This document shows, in pieces, positions 5,310 to 6,067 of a stretch of 6,067 bases of DNA. The position numbers and the translations under genes were made by a program. The stretch covers positions 9,104 to 15,170 of the forward strand of contig JAOZPW010000066.1 in NCBI GenBank assembly GCA_029932545.1. Reading direction: 5' to 3'. The notes under the pieces were generated by a model that saw only the letters and a list, made by a program, of their open reading frames with translations, was not told the origin of the DNA and did no database searches. This DNA is from Thermoanaerobaculales bacterium (GTDB taxonomy: Bacteria; Acidobacteriota; Thermoanaerobaculia; Thermoanaerobaculales; Sulfomarinibacteraceae). The stretch's first letter is position 1. Every line of letters starts with the position of its first letter.

Positions 5310-6067
5310 ATGCGAACCCGCTTTGTCAATCTGAGAATCCCCGGGATTGGGAACGATACCGCCCGGGCAGAGATCCTGGTGACCGACGGTCTGATCGAGG
5401 AGGTGTTGGAAGACAACTCCCAAACTGCGGTCGGGGGCGAACAATGGGTCGACCTCAACGATGCGCTGGTATTGCCGGGGCTGATCGACGGCCATGTCGA
5501 TTTTGCCGACCCCGGGTTCCCGCTACGAGGCGACTTTTCCAGCGGAACCGCGGCTGCCGCGGCCGGAGGTGTCACCTGTGTCGCCGACCTTCCCTGCTCT
5601 TCCGACCCACCGGTGACTACAGAGGACGGCCTTGAGTACAAGGCCCGGATAGCGGCTGCCAAAGCGCACGTGGATTTCATGTTATGGGGAGGCATTTCCA
5701 GCACAGCCTTCAATAGGGGTGACTGGAAAGACCTCATGTTGTCTTTCGTAGACTCCGGGGTTGCGGCAATCCACCTTTCTATGCGCTCGGATCTCAGTGA
5801 TTGTGCAGAATTGGATTTCGAACAATTGGCCGAAGTGACCCAGGAGGCTTGGCGGTTGGGCATCCCCATCGGCCTCCATGCCGAGGCCCCCGACGCCATC
5901 CGCAAGGCGATCCGCGAGCTCCGTGGGCATGGAGACGACGGACCTGCCGCCTGGACCGCAGCTCACCCGCCGGAAACAGAGTATGCAGCCGTCGCTGTGG
6001 CGCGCGAGCTGTGTCGATCCACAGGTGTCAGGCTCCACCTGATGGGCATTGCATCCGGAGACGGACT
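5310..6067 (+). CDS. Allantoinase/dihydroorotase-family amidohydrolase with an altered metal site (cut by right edge)
   Basis: The frame is open for 252 codons to the right edge. The ATG at 5310 is the earliest start because an in-frame TAG lies four codons before it. The N-terminal strands (FVNLRIPG, AEILVTDGLIEEV) are the beta-sandwich of cyclic amidohydrolases. Then come PGLIDGHVDFADPG (56-69), DFSSGTAAAAAGGVTCVADLP (75-95), HVDFMLWGGIS (120-130), GLHAEAPDAI (188-197), HPPETEYAAVAVA (219-231) and RLHLMGIAS (241-249), in the order of allantoinase and dihydroorotase. Family members open cyclic amide rings with one or two metal ions. The expected ligands HxH, a carboxylated Lys, His and His read here as H62-V-D64, H155, H190 and G246, so three of five positions differ. 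It may have a remodelled centre or be a non-catalytic homologue like the inactive dihydroorotase partners of aspartate transcarbamoylase. The fold is certain, the activity doubtful. Confidence 0.92.
   Translation, partial: MRTRFVNLRIPGIGNDTARAEILVTDGLIEEVLEDNSQTAVGGEQWVDLNDALVLPGLIDGHVDFADPGFPLRGDFSSGTAAAAAGGVTCVADLPCSSDPPVTTEDGLEYKARIAAAKAHVDFMLWGGISSTAFNRGDWKDLMLSFVDSGVAAIHLSMRSDLSDCAELDFEQLAEVTQEAWRLGIPIGLHAEAPDAIRKAIRELRGHGDDGPAAWTAAHPPETEYAAVAVARELCRSTGVRLHLMGIASGDG

Overview
This is a moderately GC-rich bacterial window with six protein-coding genes, closely packed, and no rRNA, tRNA, CRISPR array or insertion sequence that I can see. A signal-peptide thioredoxin-fold protein and a membrane-anchored MepM-like M23 peptidase point to a cell with an envelope and a peptidoglycan wall, most likely Gram-negative. 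The sirtuin resembles the Thermotoga-type class. I cannot name the phylum. Four of the six genes have a TANNNT box only 6-9 bases before the start codon, and three of those four lack any Shine-Dalgarno sequence. This suggests that leaderless transcription is common in this organism.

Layout from left to right. Positions 1-1540 (minus) hold a GMC / cholesterol-oxidase-like FAD oxidoreductase whose C-terminus is cut by the left edge. A 114-bp divergent spacer (1541-1654) carries a promoter candidate for each side. A plus-strand pair follows: a thioredoxin-fold protein without its CxxC cysteines (1655-2116), coupled by a TTGA stop/start overlap to an M23 peptidase (2113-3339). After 76-79 bp with an 8-bp hairpin comes an XdhC/CoxI-family molybdoenzyme maturation protein (3419-4399). 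It converges with a Sir2 deacetylase (4411-5157, minus) across an 11-bp gap that is part of a long imperfect hairpin with a T-run. A 152-bp divergent spacer (5158-5309) holds a perfect 25-bp tandem duplication covering the sirtuin -10 box and start codon. It also holds a near-perfect 30-bp palindrome abutting the -10 box of the last gene. That gene (5310 to the right edge) is an allantoinase/dihydroorotase-family protein. No stretch longer than 300 bases lacks a gene.

Functional reading. The thioredoxin-like/M23 pair is the only clear operon and probably acts in the periplasm on the cell wall. The XdhC protein and the allantoinase-like protein both belong to families used in purine catabolism, but no molybdenum hydroxylase is visible, so this link is only a hint. 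Three proteins depart from their family consensus at catalytic positions: the thioredoxin-like protein has LPED in place of CxxC, the M23 peptidase has HLD in place of HLH, and the allantoinase-like protein is changed at three of five visible metal-ligand positions. These departures, the start-site duplication and the repeat-derived tail of the XdhC protein are the main points of interest.
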